Positions 17,543 through 27,135 are shown, numbered from the stretch's first letter. The stretch: 32,353 nucleotides of DNA from Geobacteraceae bacterium (GCA_025355965.1 JANXYR010000026.1:1-32353); one strand, 5' to 3'. Numbers and translations: made by a program. The notes: generated from the letters alone by a model not told the origin.

Positions 17543-17550
17543 GCATAACT

Positions 17551-18162
17551 GTGAGAAGAATTTATCTGCATCTGAATCCGTTTTTTTGTTTAGTCCTACT
17601 GGTGTGCGTGGTTTGTACCGCCTCTGGTTGTGATCCTGTGAGCAGACATAAGGTGCTGACTTCCGTACTTGATGGCTACCCAACCCTGCCCCCGGTGGAG
17701 GAACTTTGCCGGGAACACGAGGAGAGGGCTAAGGCTGCTTGTCTGAACAAAACAAATGTGAACTCTTTGTTGCCTGTGGTGGAAACAGCTTCTGTGCATA
17801 GCCCTTACGAAGAGAAACGCTGTAATGACTGCCACAGAGAGAATAAGGGTGCTGGCGGGGGTGAGGAAGAGGGGTTGTTAGTCAAGCCACGGGAGGAACT
17901 TTGTTTCATCTGTCACAAGGATATCCTTGCCAAGCCTTTTCAACATGGCCCCGCAGCGGTCGGTGACTGCCTGGCCTGTCATCTCCCCCACGAATCAAAA
18001 TTCCCTTCGCTGCTCAATGTGAATAAAGAGGCCCTATGTATAAAGTGCCATGTGGAGCGCCGCAAGGCCGCGCGCATGCATGATCAGTTTGCAGAGAAAG
18101 GTTTGACTTGTGAAGGTTGTCACGATCCCCATGCCGGGAACACATACTTTTTTCTGAAGTAA
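17551..18162 (+). CDS. pentahaem c-type cytochrome lipoprotein
   Basis: 203 residues. GTG start 8 nt after the preceding stop, with only a weak TAGG upstream, so coupled translation is likely. Seen: lipobox TASGC (C27), then five CXXCH motifs (CNDCH, CFICH, CLACH, CIKCH, CEGCH) in doubled-CXXCH style with HGP and CHDPHA spacing. Two extra Cys (near LCREHEE and KAACLN) lie before the first haem. Known: in porin-cytochrome conduits a periplasmic or lipid-anchored cytochrome plugs the barrel from the inside. Inference: this protein plays that part for the beta-barrel encoded next. Confidence 0.93.
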   Translation: MRRIYLHLNPFFCLVLLVCVVCTASGCDPVSRHKVLTSVLDGYPTLPPVEELCREHEERAKAACLNKTNVNSLLPVVETASVHSPYEEKRCNDCHRENKGAGGGEEEGLLVKPREELCFICHKDILAKPFQHGPAAVGDCLACHLPHESKFPSLLNVNKEALCIKCHVERRKAARMHDQFAEKGLTCEGCHDPHAGNTYFFLK

Positions 18163-18201
18163 CCCCTTTAATCAGGGGCGTTGCCGGAGACCTACTGCTT
18201 C

Positions 18202-20247
18202 ATGAGCCAAGTCACGAGGAACAACACCATATTACAAAGCGCCGCCGTGATCATGAGGCCGTTGCGCGGTTTGCTTTTATGCGCTTTGGCAGCTTTAGGA
18301 GTGACACTGCTGCATTCACCTGCTTTGGCGGCCCAGTCCCGCTTCACCCTGCTGACCGTGAATGATCTGCGTCAATTTGTGACTGCCGGATATAACTTTC
18401 AGGAAAGTATGAATGAATATGGGTCAGGAAAGAATAACTCTACGCACAACGGTTTAAGCGAATCTTACTCCATTAGCGCCGAGTATTCTATAATGCACCC
18501 TCGCCTGCTGCGTGGCGATGCGAGCTTCAGCCTAGTTTTCAATCAGGACTGGGATAACAAAACCGTCCAAGGAAGCACTTCGGACCGCGCTAACCGTATA
18601 ACCTACAGCGTCAGCGGCATAATACTAGACCGAAAGCCTTATCCCATCAATTTTAATGTCCAGTCGATGTCCTCGACGATTCAGCCGCCCTTCAGCCGGT
18701 CTTATACAGTGGATTCTCAAGGTCAGACGGTATCAATGAGCTTAATAAACGTCTTCTTGCCAGTGGTCTTTTCGTATTCGAGGAACGAGTCTACTACCTC
18801 CGGACTCGTCGATGACATCAAACAGAACTTCCAGTCTGCATCGATAAATTTATCCCAAAAGGGCGGTAGCCTGAGTTCTACCACGTTATTTCTCAACCAG
18901 TCGTACGATCAGCAGACACTGCTTGGAACCGGGGCAGTAGACAGCCGCAACGAGTTCAGTGGTGATATAGCAAACACTCTGTACTGGGATAACTTGCGAG
19001 GGCTGCATCGCAAGTTTGGTACAAAATATATCTATCGTAATCAGAGCGGCAGCTCTCCTGGATCGCAATCTAACTTTGGTTCTGCCCTCGACTGGCAACT
19101 CGGCAAAGCCCTCGATAGTCGACTCACCTATGACCAGAGCAGTAACCAGAACGTGCTGAACAGCAACAACTTACAGAGGGCCTCCGGCACGCTAACTCAC
19201 AGATATCTAAAGAGTCTGCAGACGAATGTGGGTGGTGCTTTTTCGAAAGGGAATTACAAGGATGGTTCGGATGTCAGCACTTCCGGGAGTTTAAGTGTAT
19301 CTTATCTCAAGGAACTACCCAAAGATCTATACAGGGACAGCGTTATTGGCCTTGATTATGGGTATCAGTACTCGTTGCAGGACCGTTCGCGAACGGACGT
19401 TGTTCTGAACGTATTTGACCCGGTGCTGCTTAAAGGTACCATTTTTCCCCAGGATCTTGACCTGACAGCCGAAAATATTGATAGCAGCACGATCAGATTC
19501 TATAAAGACGCAGGACAAACGCTCCCTTTCACCGATTTCGATGTAGTTTTCTCCGGTGTTTTAACACGCATCCGGGTTAATTCGAATCCGGGCGTCACGA
19601 CTCTGTACCTGAAATTCTCCTATAAACAGAGTCCAAAAATAAAATATTCCACCTACGGGCATTCTATCGGTGGGCGTCTCGCTCTTTTAGGGAAAAGGCA
19701 TGTCCTAAATGTCAACTACAGTTGGAGCGACGTGCGGATCTTTTCAGGATCTGACGTCAACACAACCTTAGGTGGTAGCTCCTATCTTAAAGCTGGGATA
19801 AAGAGTGAACTCGAGCCTCATACCCTGTCGCTTGACTACTCCTCCAACAAGAATGTATTCCAGAGCATCCAGAATGTTGATGCAAGCTGGATATATGCCA
19901 AGAAGTTGGCTGACGCATCGCTGCTGACTAAGGCACAGGATCGCTATTCATGGTATTCCAACAGTTCCAATTCCGCTGCCAGTTCCCAGAGATGGGACAA
20001 CACTTTATTGCTTTCCTCCACCTACACCCAGCCTATCCTCCAGAATGTTAAGGGGACACTGACACTCGGTTATTTCAACACGATGACCAATTCTGCGAGC
20101 AGTAATAGATTTAACCTTTCGCTTAATATGGCGGGCAGCTTTGGGAGGACGGCCATCATTCTGGATGCTTCTTCAAACTGGAGCGTTTTCTCAGCCAGCT
20201 ACGCACGCAATCAATCAATTACCCTTAATGCCAGGAGGTCTTTTTAA
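18202..20247 (+). CDS. outer-membrane beta-barrel, probable porin of a porin-cytochrome conduit
   Basis: The frame opens at TTG 18181. ATG 18202 (GGAG at 18186-18189) is preferred, and ATG 18253 would also give a good signal peptide (LLLCALAALGV...ALA-A). 681 residues from 18202. Seen: after the signal, long alternating polar/hydrophobic strands with many Ser, Asn, Thr and Tyr, no Cys in the mature part, and a C-terminal Phe in ITLNARRSF, the usual beta-signal of outer-membrane proteins. Not close to any porin I can name. Its place between a lipoprotein cytochrome and an NHL lipoprotein, with multihaem cytochromes on both sides, points to an electron conduit. It ends in TAATG, shared with the next gene. 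Confidence 0.85.
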   Translation: MSQVTRNNTILQSAAVIMRPLRGLLLCALAALGVTLLHSPALAAQSRFTLLTVNDLRQFVTAGYNFQESMNEYGSGKNNSTHNGLSESYSISAEYSIMHPRLLRGDASFSLVFNQDWDNKTVQGSTSDRANRITYSVSGIILDRKPYPINFNVQSMSSTIQPPFSRSYTVDSQGQTVSMSLINVFLPVVFSYSRNESTTSGLVDDIKQNFQSASINLSQKGGSLSSTTLFLNQSYDQQTLLGTGAVDSRNEFSGDIANTLYWDNLRGLHRKFGTKYIYRNQSGSSPGSQSNFGSALDWQLGKALDSRLTYDQSSNQNVLNSNNLQRASGTLTHRYLKSLQTNVGGAFSKGNYKDGSDVSTSGSLSVSYLKELPKDLYRDSVIGLDYGYQYSLQDRSRTDVVLNVFDPVLLKGTIFPQDLDLTAENIDSSTIRFYKDAGQTLPFTDFDVVFSGVLTRIRVNSNPGVTTLYLKFSYKQSPKIKYSTYGHSIGGRLALLGKRHVLNVNYSWSDVRIFSGSDVNTTLGGSSYLKAGIKSELEPHTLSLDYSSNKNVFQSIQNVDASWIYAKKLADASLLTKAQDRYSWYSNSSNSAASSQRWDNTLLLSSTYTQPILQNVKGTLTLGYFNTMTNSASSNRFNLSLNMAGSFGRTAIILDASSNWSVFSASYARNQSITLNARRSF

Positions 20248-21314
20248 TGGAGCGTAAAATGTCCCCTTGTCTTGGGCGGTTATTTTTAATATTGCTAGCG
20301 TGGATTCTGGCGTTTGCTTTAATCTTAGGAGCTGCCGGCTGTGCCGTTACCCCTGAGTTGCATCAGACCCCCATGCTTGATAAAATTCTTTGGCCGCCAC
20401 CTCCTATGGAAGCCCGTATTTCCTGGGTAAAAGCCATTGTCACCCCTGCTGATGCCGGAATCCGCAAGGGTTTCTGGAGAAGAGTTTCGGACGCCGTTTT
20501 TGGTGAGACACAGGTGCGGATCGTGCGCCCCTACGGTATTCATGTCGATCCGAAAAAAAGGATTCTAGTTGCCGACACCGGAGGGCGGGTTGTCCATTTC
20601 ATAGATCCTGCAACAGGTCGGTATGAACTGGTGAGAGGGATCGCAGAAAGTGGTTTTGTGTCGCCCATCGGAGTGACCGAGGATGCGGGCGAAATGGTCT
20701 ATGTGACCGATTCTAGTGCAGGAAAGGTCTATCGCTTCAGACCAGACAATCTTAAAGTGATGCCATTCATCTCCGGTTTACAGCGCCCAACCGGCATAGT
20801 CTACAGCCCCCGTAACGATCTTATCTACGTCAGCGACACCGTTGCAGGGCAGGTTGTGGCCTTCACCACAGAGGGGAAGGAGTCTTTTCGCTTTGGAACT
20901 GCCGGTGAAAATGCCGGGCAGTTCAACCGTCCCACCGATTTAACGGTAGACGGACTGGGGCGTATATTCGTAACAGATGCCCTGAACGGCCGCGTCCAGA
21001 CTTTTTCCGGTAATGGTGCCCATCTGAAAAGCTTCGGTGAACAGGGAGATGCGTCAGGTAACTTTGCCAAACCCAAGGGGATAGCTATTGACAGCGAAGG
21101 GCACATGCATATCTGTGATGCACTCTTTGATGCGATACAGATATTCGATGAAGATGGTCAGTTCCTGCTAAGTTACGGCAGCAGGGGGGGCGGTAATGGC
21201 GAACTCTGGATGCCCTCAGGTATTTTCATCCGCGATGATATGATCTATGTTGCAGATACCTACAACAACAGAATCCAGATATTCCAGTACTTCCCGGAAG
21301 TTACAGGGAGATAG
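20247..21314 (+). CDS. NHL-repeat (six-bladed beta-propeller) lipoprotein
   Basis: 355 residues. ATG 20247 overlaps the barrel's stop by one base (TAATG), with AGGAGG at 20233-20238. Seen: lipobox LGAAGC (C32), the motif ILWPPPPMEARISWVKAI (shared with the NHL lipoprotein at 16295), then about six NHL blades (VRPYGIHVDPKKRILVAD, PTDLTVDGLGRIFVTD, PKGIAIDSEGHMHICD, PSGIFIRDDMIYVAD). It lacks the charged C-terminal tail of its paralogue. Known: such propellers bind partners rather than catalyse. Inference: the two NHL lipoproteins flank or cap the barrel-cytochrome complex. It is the last gene of the operon that starts at 16295. Confidence 0.93.
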   Translation: MERKMSPCLGRLFLILLAWILAFALILGAAGCAVTPELHQTPMLDKILWPPPPMEARISWVKAIVTPADAGIRKGFWRRVSDAVFGETQVRIVRPYGIHVDPKKRILVADTGGRVVHFIDPATGRYELVRGIAESGFVSPIGVTEDAGEMVYVTDSSAGKVYRFRPDNLKVMPFISGLQRPTGIVYSPRNDLIYVSDTVAGQVVAFTTEGKESFRFGTAGENAGQFNRPTDLTVDGLGRIFVTDALNGRVQTFSGNGAHLKSFGEQGDASGNFAKPKGIAIDSEGHMHICDALFDAIQIFDEDGQFLLSYGSRGGGNGELWMPSGIFIRDDMIYVADTYNNRIQIFQYFPEVTGR

Positions 21315-21518
21315 CATTTAGTAAGTTAGAAGTTGTATTCTGCAATTTAAGTACGATAGAAATTTATTCCTGCGGTTTCTGCCGTAATAATATAGTGAAC
21401 GTACTTATCCCGTTTTGGGGCAGGTAGATTTTTTTTGTTAACACTCTTATTCTGTCTATCAGGGTAAGACAGATATTGGTTAACGAATTAATACGCATAC
21501 GGAAAAGGGAGAATAGCG

Positions 21519-23156
21519 ATGTTGAACATTCTAAGGCCTGTTTCAACACTGATCGCGTCTTTGATCATTATGATCGCAGCCTCAGGATGGGCCGTCGCGG
21601 CAGGTATACTGAGCAGTAAACATAACCTGTCTGTATCGGGCCCAGGAACGATCAAGGCAACCAGTGAAGAGCGGGTCTGTATCTTCTGCCATACACCTCA
21701 CCACGCTAATCCCTTTACGCCTCTTTGGAGCCGCCCGACTAGTTCGGCCATCTATGACTTGTACGAGTCCACGACATTGGTGGCAAAGCCTGGGCAACCG
21801 AGCGGTTCTTCGCGCCTCTGTCTCAGCTGCCATGATGGGACCATTGCCTTGGGGGCCTTTTTTGGCACATCAGATTCCATCCCGATGGCGGGGGGCGTCA
21901 CAACCATGCCGGCCGACCGTTCCACCAATCTGAAAACAGATCTGAGAAATGATCATCCCATATCGTTTGCCTATAACGATGAACTTGTCTTGCTGAATGG
22001 CCAGCTGAACCCTCCTGGCAACCTTCTACGCAGCAAGGTCAGGCTTGAAGGGGGGGACATGCTTCAGTGTACATCATGCCATAACCCGCATACCGACCCG
22101 TACGGCAAATTTCTGGTTATGGACAACGCCGCTTCCGCCCTCTGCAAAACGTGCCACAATATAACCGGATGGAGCACTTCCACTCATGCCACAGCGCCCA
22201 CTACTGGTGCTGGGTGTATACTCTGTCATGTCAGCCACAATGCCGGTGGGCCTGCACGTCTGCTTAAGTTTGCCGCCGAGGAAGCTAACTGTTATCAGTG
22301 CCATTCACTCTCAGGAGGGGCCAAGGATATTCAGAGCGCCGCCAGCAAATTTTACAGTCACCCCATGGAGTCAACCACAGGTATCCACGACCCTGTGGAG
22401 AACCCGCTGACCGCTCAGAAACATGTCGAATGCAACGACTGCCATAACCCTCACCAAGCCAAGACAGCAACGGCAACGGCTCCTGCAGTGAGTGGACCCC
22501 TTGCAGGGGTAAAAGGGGTTTCAAGTAGCGGAGTAGTGCTCACCTCTGCCGCTACTAACGAGTACGAGGTCTGTTTCCGCTGTCATGCCGGAAACAGTTT
22601 TTATAATACTCAGACCGTTCTCAGGCAGATACAGGAGCTTGATACACGTCTGGATTTTGATCCGCTCAACCCCTCCTTTCACCCGGTGCTTACATTTGGC
22701 AAAGGCGTCCAGGTACCGAGTCTGCGTACACAGTTCAGCACAAGCAGCATGATTTATTGCACCGATTGTCATAATAACGATGACAGAAGTCAGGCAAAGG
22801 GTCCACACGGTTCAAATAATAAACATATTCTTGTCGATCGTTACGAAGATGACATCTATCCACTTGCCTACAGCGAGGCCAACTATGCACTTTGCTATCG
22901 CTGCCATGATCAGAATGTACTGCTTGATCCTATGAGGTCGGCTTTTCCGCACCATCAGAGCCATCTTGTAACTAACAAAGTCCCCTGTTCAGTCTGTCAC
23001 GATCCACATGGCGTGCCGCAGACCCGTGGAGCGACCATTAGCGCCAACGCCCATCTGATAAATTTTGATATCCGTTTTGTAACAAGCGGAACATATAACT
23101 CCGTTGCCAAAAGCTGCACAGTAAGCTGCCATGCAGCAAATCCTAAGTATTATTGA
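21519..23156 (+). CDS. dodecahaem c-type cytochrome
   Basis: 545 residues. ATG 21519 with AAGGGAG at 21505-21511. Seen: signal peptide (cleavage near GWAVAA, about residue 28), 11 CXXCH motifs (CIFCH, CLSCH, CTSCH, CKTCH, CILCH, CYQCH, CNDCH, CFRCH, CTDCH, CYRCH, CSVCH) and a final CTVSCH (CX3CH). The C-terminal CX3CH also ends the protein at 13593. The first 110 residues resemble the tetrahaem cytochrome at 15329. Several CHNPH / CHDPH units mark the doubled-CXXCH family. Known: this type is usually periplasmic or exported and carries electrons across long distances. Inference: the outer-face cytochrome of the barrel complex. Lies 204 bp after the operon with no clear terminator between, so it may be co-transcribed. 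Confidence 0.95.
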   Translation: MLNILRPVSTLIASLIIMIAASGWAVAAGILSSKHNLSVSGPGTIKATSEERVCIFCHTPHHANPFTPLWSRPTSSAIYDLYESTTLVAKPGQPSGSSRLCLSCHDGTIALGAFFGTSDSIPMAGGVTTMPADRSTNLKTDLRNDHPISFAYNDELVLLNGQLNPPGNLLRSKVRLEGGDMLQCTSCHNPHTDPYGKFLVMDNAASALCKTCHNITGWSTSTHATAPTTGAGCILCHVSHNAGGPARLLKFAAEEANCYQCHSLSGGAKDIQSAASKFYSHPMESTTGIHDPVENPLTAQKHVECNDCHNPHQAKTATATAPAVSGPLAGVKGVSSSGVVLTSAATNEYEVCFRCHAGNSFYNTQTVLRQIQELDTRLDFDPLNPSFHPVLTFGKGVQVPSLRTQFSTSSMIYCTDCHNNDDRSQAKGPHGSNNKHILVDRYEDDIYPLAYSEANYALCYRCHDQNVLLDPMRSAFPHHQSHLVTNKVPCSVCHDPHGVPQTRGATISANAHLINFDIRFVTSGTYNSVAKSCTVSCHAANPKYY

Positions 23157-23211
23157 ATCCTGGCGTTGTCCGGTGTAACCCCGCCTTATCCCCTCAATCG
23201 ACCTTTGGTCA

Positions 23212-23290
23212 CCCTCTCCAGTTCGCGGGGAGAGGGAATGTGCTCCCCTTCTCCATCAGGTTGATTTTTTTTGGTGCAAAAATCAACCTG
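23212..23290. repeat. double inverted repeat (REP-like / terminator)
   Basis: CCCTCTCC / GGAGAGGG (23212-23219, 23229-23236) followed by the perfect 13-bp pair CAGGTTGATTTTT / AAAAATCAACCTG (23257-23269, 23278-23290). The second, with T-rich and A-rich inner arms, could end transcription from the dodecahaem gene. The first resembles intergenic palindromic repeats common in bacterial genomes. Confidence 0.55.
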
Positions 23291-23340
23291 ACAACACTGA
23301 CTGAATCCTTATCCTAGTTATCAAGGTTAGCTAAAATAAA

Positions 23341-23371
23341 TTGGGTATAACACCCCAACTTGTGGGGTTAG
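23341..23371. promoter_or_regulatory. candidate activator-binding inverted repeats
   Basis: AACACCCCA-N5-TGGGGTTAG (23349-23357, 23363-23371), with an overlapping TTGGGT...CCCCAA pair starting at 23341. The same 9-5-9 design occurs as AACACCCCA-N5-TGGGGTGTT at 27771-27793 before the other selenocytochrome. It lies about 150 bp before the -24/-12 promoter. Further TATAACCCA half-sites follow to 23411. Confidence 0.5.
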
Positions 23372-23516
23372 TGAGTGATATAACCCAGATATAATTGGGC
23401 AGTATAACCCACCAGCTAGTTATAGTACTTAAAACCGCCAGTAACCCACTGCCAAAAAGCTCACAGATCCAGCCTCCATAAGACTTTGCTGAATTGCATC
23501 TCCACTCCAAAATAAA

Positions 23517-23532
23517 TGGCATAGTCCATGCT
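23517..23532 (+). promoter_or_regulatory. sigma-54 (-24/-12) promoter of selenocytochrome 1
   Basis: TGGCATAGTCCATGCT: GG-N10-GC with an intact TGGCA and an ATGCT -12 element. It lies 129 nt before ATG 23662, almost the same distance as at the tetrahaem gene. Confidence 0.7.
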
Positions 23533-23587
23533 AAATGAATACAAAGGCTCTCTTTCAAAGCCTACTGCTTGCAAGTTTATCTTCAAT

Positions 23588-23603
23588 GCCCACCCCCATG
23601 GGC
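23588..23603. repeat. leader hairpin with CCCCCA loop
   Basis: GCCCA-CCCCCA-TGGGC. The octamer ACCCCCAT at the tip is identical to that of the hairpin at 28066-28089 in the leader of the paralogue. Confidence 0.4.
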
Positions 23604-23661
23604 GAAATAAATCTTGCGCACAAAAAAATGATCATCAATCACATCTAAAGGAGATCAAAGA

Positions 23662-26600
23662 ATGAGCAAACGAATCCAGAAAAAGTCTGTTCTGCTGGCC
23701 TCACTGGCTGTCGGACTGGCATGCGGATCGGCATTTGCCGCTACGCAGCACAGTGGTATGGTGCTGCGCGACAGAGCCGGTGTTGCAATTACGCCTGCCA
23801 CCAAAAATAACGCCTTCAGTATGCAGGGCACCTGTTCCTTCTGCCATAACGGCACCACCATGAACACAAAAACTCCACCAACAGCTCTTAAAACCTATGC
23901 CCAAATCGAGCAGCACAACTTTCACGCTCAACTTGGCGCCAACGAGTTCCGTGGTTTCAACCCTTATAACCCCGATTCAACTGACGCTTGGCGCGCCGGC
24001 GCTGCTGCCCCCGGCAAAAGCTGGGTACAAAGCCCCGGTCACTTTGGATCTTGGTGACCACCCTCTGCTCGCCAGTTGGCGAGAACTTATTTAGACGGCG
24101 GAGCACCGATTTACGATACAGCAGCAGCAAAATCGAATGACCCTGCATTTACCTCTTTTACACCGTTTGATTTTACTACGGGCTTTACAAAAAAAGCTGA
24201 CAACTCCGTTGCCGGCGAGATGCGTGACTGTGGCGAGTGCCATGTAGGTGGCGGCTTCATGCAGTATTACACATCCTCAGTAACCACACCGGTAGATGCC
24301 TCGGCCAAAAAATTCCAGTATGACCCGGCCAACCGTACTGATTACCGTGACGCCAATTTCGGCGCCTCCGTAAACACGTTCAATACCTTTATTGATATCT
24401 TCGGTCTTGACGGTCTCGGTTTCGAACTACTTAATCATCAAGGCGTTGCCCGTGATCTCAACCCTGCCAGCCCTACCTACGTAGGTCCTACCTATGCAGC
24501 CAAGAAAAACGATTTTGTCCAGACCGGCGCCCTGGAGATGGACTGCCTCATGTGCCATCTAGATGGTTACAGTTGGGATAAACGTCGTGATGCAGTTCGC
24601 GTAGGTAACTTCGATTCGTCCCGCGTTGCCGGTGCCGGTCTCGGTACGCCTATTCAAAACACATATTCAGCTGCAAAAAATGTTGTGTACAACAACAACG
24701 TAGTATTGGCTGGCGGCAACCTGACCCTCGACGCCAATTTTGCGGCGAAGATCGTCGCTCAACCAAAATCCTCAAACTGCGCATCCTGCCATCAGGCAGA
24801 ATACCAGGTTGACTGGAAGAAACGTGGTGAAATCTGGAAATCTGGTAGTGAAGTACATTACGGTATCGGCTGCATGGCCTGCCATGAGCGTAAAACAGGC
24901 GCGGTTGTTGGTACAACCGGTGTTGTAACTGAAGCAGCTCTTGGTCAGTGTGATCCGGCTAAAGGGGCCACATCGCCTTTTGACGCCATGTGGAATCCGC
25001 TGGACGGCGTTGCCTTCAAAAAATGCGAAGATTGTCACACTCCTGCAACCACTCCTACGTGGACAACTTACGGCGCACCTAACGCAGTACAGGCTCACGG
25101 AGCCGCCGGACTCAACGCAATATTGCTGCAGGCACCAGGTGTGAAGAACGGTGTTGCTACAAAGAGTCACATCGATATCATCGACTGCACCGCCTGCCAC
25201 ACCAAGAACAAAGCCGGCATCACCGGTGGCGCTTTTGTTGACGGTACCGGAACTGACCTGCAGGGCCGCGTAGCTCTGCATGACGTTCCTTTCGTAGGCA
25301 AAGACATGTCAAACGGTATGGCTCTGCACTGGCTGGGTGGCAAGCTTTATTCCGCCAACCTGCTGACCTCATTCTTTTGGCGCGATATGAACGACTATAA
25401 CTATGACGCCAATCAGGATGGTCGTCCTGGCGGCATGGATGCGCTGTTGCCAAGTCATGTTGCCAAGATTAACTTTGATAACGGTCAGCTGAAAGCTCTG
25501 GCTGCCGACGGCATTATCAACACCGCCGAAATTACTGCCCGTCAGGCTCTGCTCACTGCAAACATTGCAGCACAGACAGGCGTACCAATCCCTCTGAAGA
25601 GCGACGCTGTTACACCAAACTTTTCACCACGTATCTCTATGCTGACCGTTCCGTTCAAAGGCACTCACAACATCGCTCCGGCTGACGTTGCCTGGGGCAA
25701 GAATGGCTGTACTGATTGTCATGGCGCTAACAAAGGTTTTTACAACGGCGCATATCCGATCAACGGCAACCTCGCTTGGACATTTGGTCCTAACCAGCTG
25801 GCTACCTTCACCAAGGTTAACGGAAAGATGGACGCAACCGAAGGTCATCCAAACATCATGGACAAGCATGGCAAGCGTTCTGTTGCTTTCCAGCTTTTCA
25901 ATCCAGCTCCTGCAGGCGCTGATCTTGGCGTCCTCAGAAACATTGACCGCAGTGAAGTAATCTATGAGCCAACCTTCAAAGCTCAGAACACTGCTCTGAC
26001 AACCTTCACCGCTACTGCTATCACTGGCGGCGCAGCTGCAGGCATCACTAACTCCAGCGCTGATGGTGGCGTATCAACCAAAGGCCACATCCTGAAGATT
26101 GACGTCAAGCCGACCGCCGCTTCTCCTGACACAGCTATCGTCAGCAGAACATGGGCTGTAAATGCTGAGTGCACAACCATTGCTCAGGTCATCACTGCCA
26201 TGGGCGTATTCGCAACAGATGCAAATGCTTTTGGTTTCATTATTACTGACGGCGGTGCCGGTAACATCGTTATCACCCCGACCGGCACGAATGTAATAAG
26301 AATCAATGCTGCTGCAACTGACTTCGGACCGTTCGGCCTTGGCGCGGCAGCATTCGTTGCAGCCCCGCAGACCGGTGTTATTACCCAACTGCCATATGCT
26401 GGCCGTGCAACATGGGTTACATACCTTGACAGCATCACTGAAGCTAACTCCGGTATCGGCGTGAAGCCGTTTGCCAACTTCTCAACAGCAGCCTCAGTTG
26501 ACAAAGATCCTCGTGCTCCTGGTGTTCAGGTTTTCACAGGTACAGTTTTGCCACTGGTAGCTAATGTTGCAAAGCCAGGCGTAGTTACCTACAACTGGAC

Positions 26601-27063
26601 CCTCACTGAGAGAACTGGACTTGTCGATAATCCTGCGACTCTTACAACCGACGAAGCATTCCTTGTTACTCCTCTTCCAAGCGGCATAAACTCAACCGTG
26701 ACCTTCGCTACCCCAGGTGTGAAGATCATCGAACTGAAAACTGTCGATGCGGAAGGTAATCTTTCCAGGAAAACACAAGAAATTAACGTAATTGATGTAC
26801 CAGCTAACGTCATTGCTTGGACTGACAATGCTGGCGTAAATGCTGGAACGCTTGACCTTGTGAATTTGCCAGTCGCTAACAACAAGATTAAAATCATGTG
26901 GGGCGATGGCAATTATGAGTACGTAACCACGAATACTGCTGCATCAGTTCTTGCTAAGGCTCATACCTACAGCACTCCTGGAAGCAAGTTCGTACAGGTT
27001 TACGTGTACATGAGTGGTGTTCAGAAGGGCTACTTCAATAAGACCATCACTGTAGCACCGTAG
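23662..27063 (+). CDS. selenocysteine-containing octahaem c-type cytochrome 1 (UGA at codon 132 read as Sec)
   Basis: 1133 residues when TGA 24055-24057 is read as Sec (U132); a standard reading would give a 131-residue fragment and a separate ORF. ATG 23662 has AAAGGAG at 23647-23653. Seen: signal peptide (about 1-27), eight CXXCH motifs (C58, C190, C295, C373, C404, C455, C509, C683), and U132 between haems 1 and 2 in GHFGSW-U-PPSARQLA. A beta-rich C-terminal half follows, ending in a PKD-like module (about 931-1133). The part after the TGA has no start with a ribosome site and no signal peptide, yet carries seven of the eight haems, so it must be translated with the first part to be exported. 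A SECIS-like hairpin follows the TGA. The gene at 28203 has the same layout. Known: Sec needs SelB, tRNA-Sec and SECIS. Inference: Sec may be a catalytic residue or ligand near haem 1. Substrate unknown. Confidence 0.92.
24055..24083 (+). promoter_or_regulatory. UGA-Sec codon and SECIS element, selenocytochrome 1
   Basis: TGA at 24055-24057, 10 nt, then stem CTCGCC (24068-24073), loop AGTT and stem GGCGAG (24078-24083). There are 16 nt between UGA and the loop, and G is the second loop base. This matches the known bacterial SECIS form (short stem, G in the first two loop bases, loop about 16-37 nt after UGA). Confidence 0.9.
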
Positions 27064-27097
27064 TTAACTAGAACTACCTGAAACAATGCAATGCAAT

Positions 27098-27135
27098 AGA
27101 GCCATGGGGAAATTCCCCATGGCTCTAATTTTTTA
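27098..27135 (+). terminator. rho-independent terminator after selenocytochrome 1
   Basis: 14-bp perfect stem AGAGCCATGGGGAA / TTCCCCATGGCTCT (27098-27111, 27113-27126) followed by AATTTTTT. Very strong. It shows the transcript covers the whole frame through the TGA. Confidence 0.95.

Larger units (their letters stand above)
23157..23661. other. 505-bp regulatory region before selenocytochrome 1
   Basis: No gene. In order: two hairpins (23212-23236, 23257-23290), a cluster of CCCC/GGGG inverted repeats (23341-23430), a -24/-12 promoter (23517-23532), a hairpin with a CCCCCA loop (23588-23603) and the ribosome site AAAGGAG (23647-23653). Confidence 0.65.

Noticed and set aside
24055..24057. 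TGA taken as a real stop, making 23662-24057 a small monohaem protein and 24076-27063 a separate gene (or a pseudogene)
   Set aside because: The second part starts at a TTG with no ribosome site and no signal peptide but has seven haem motifs that need export. The paralogue has TGA at the same residue, and both have SECIS-like hairpins.
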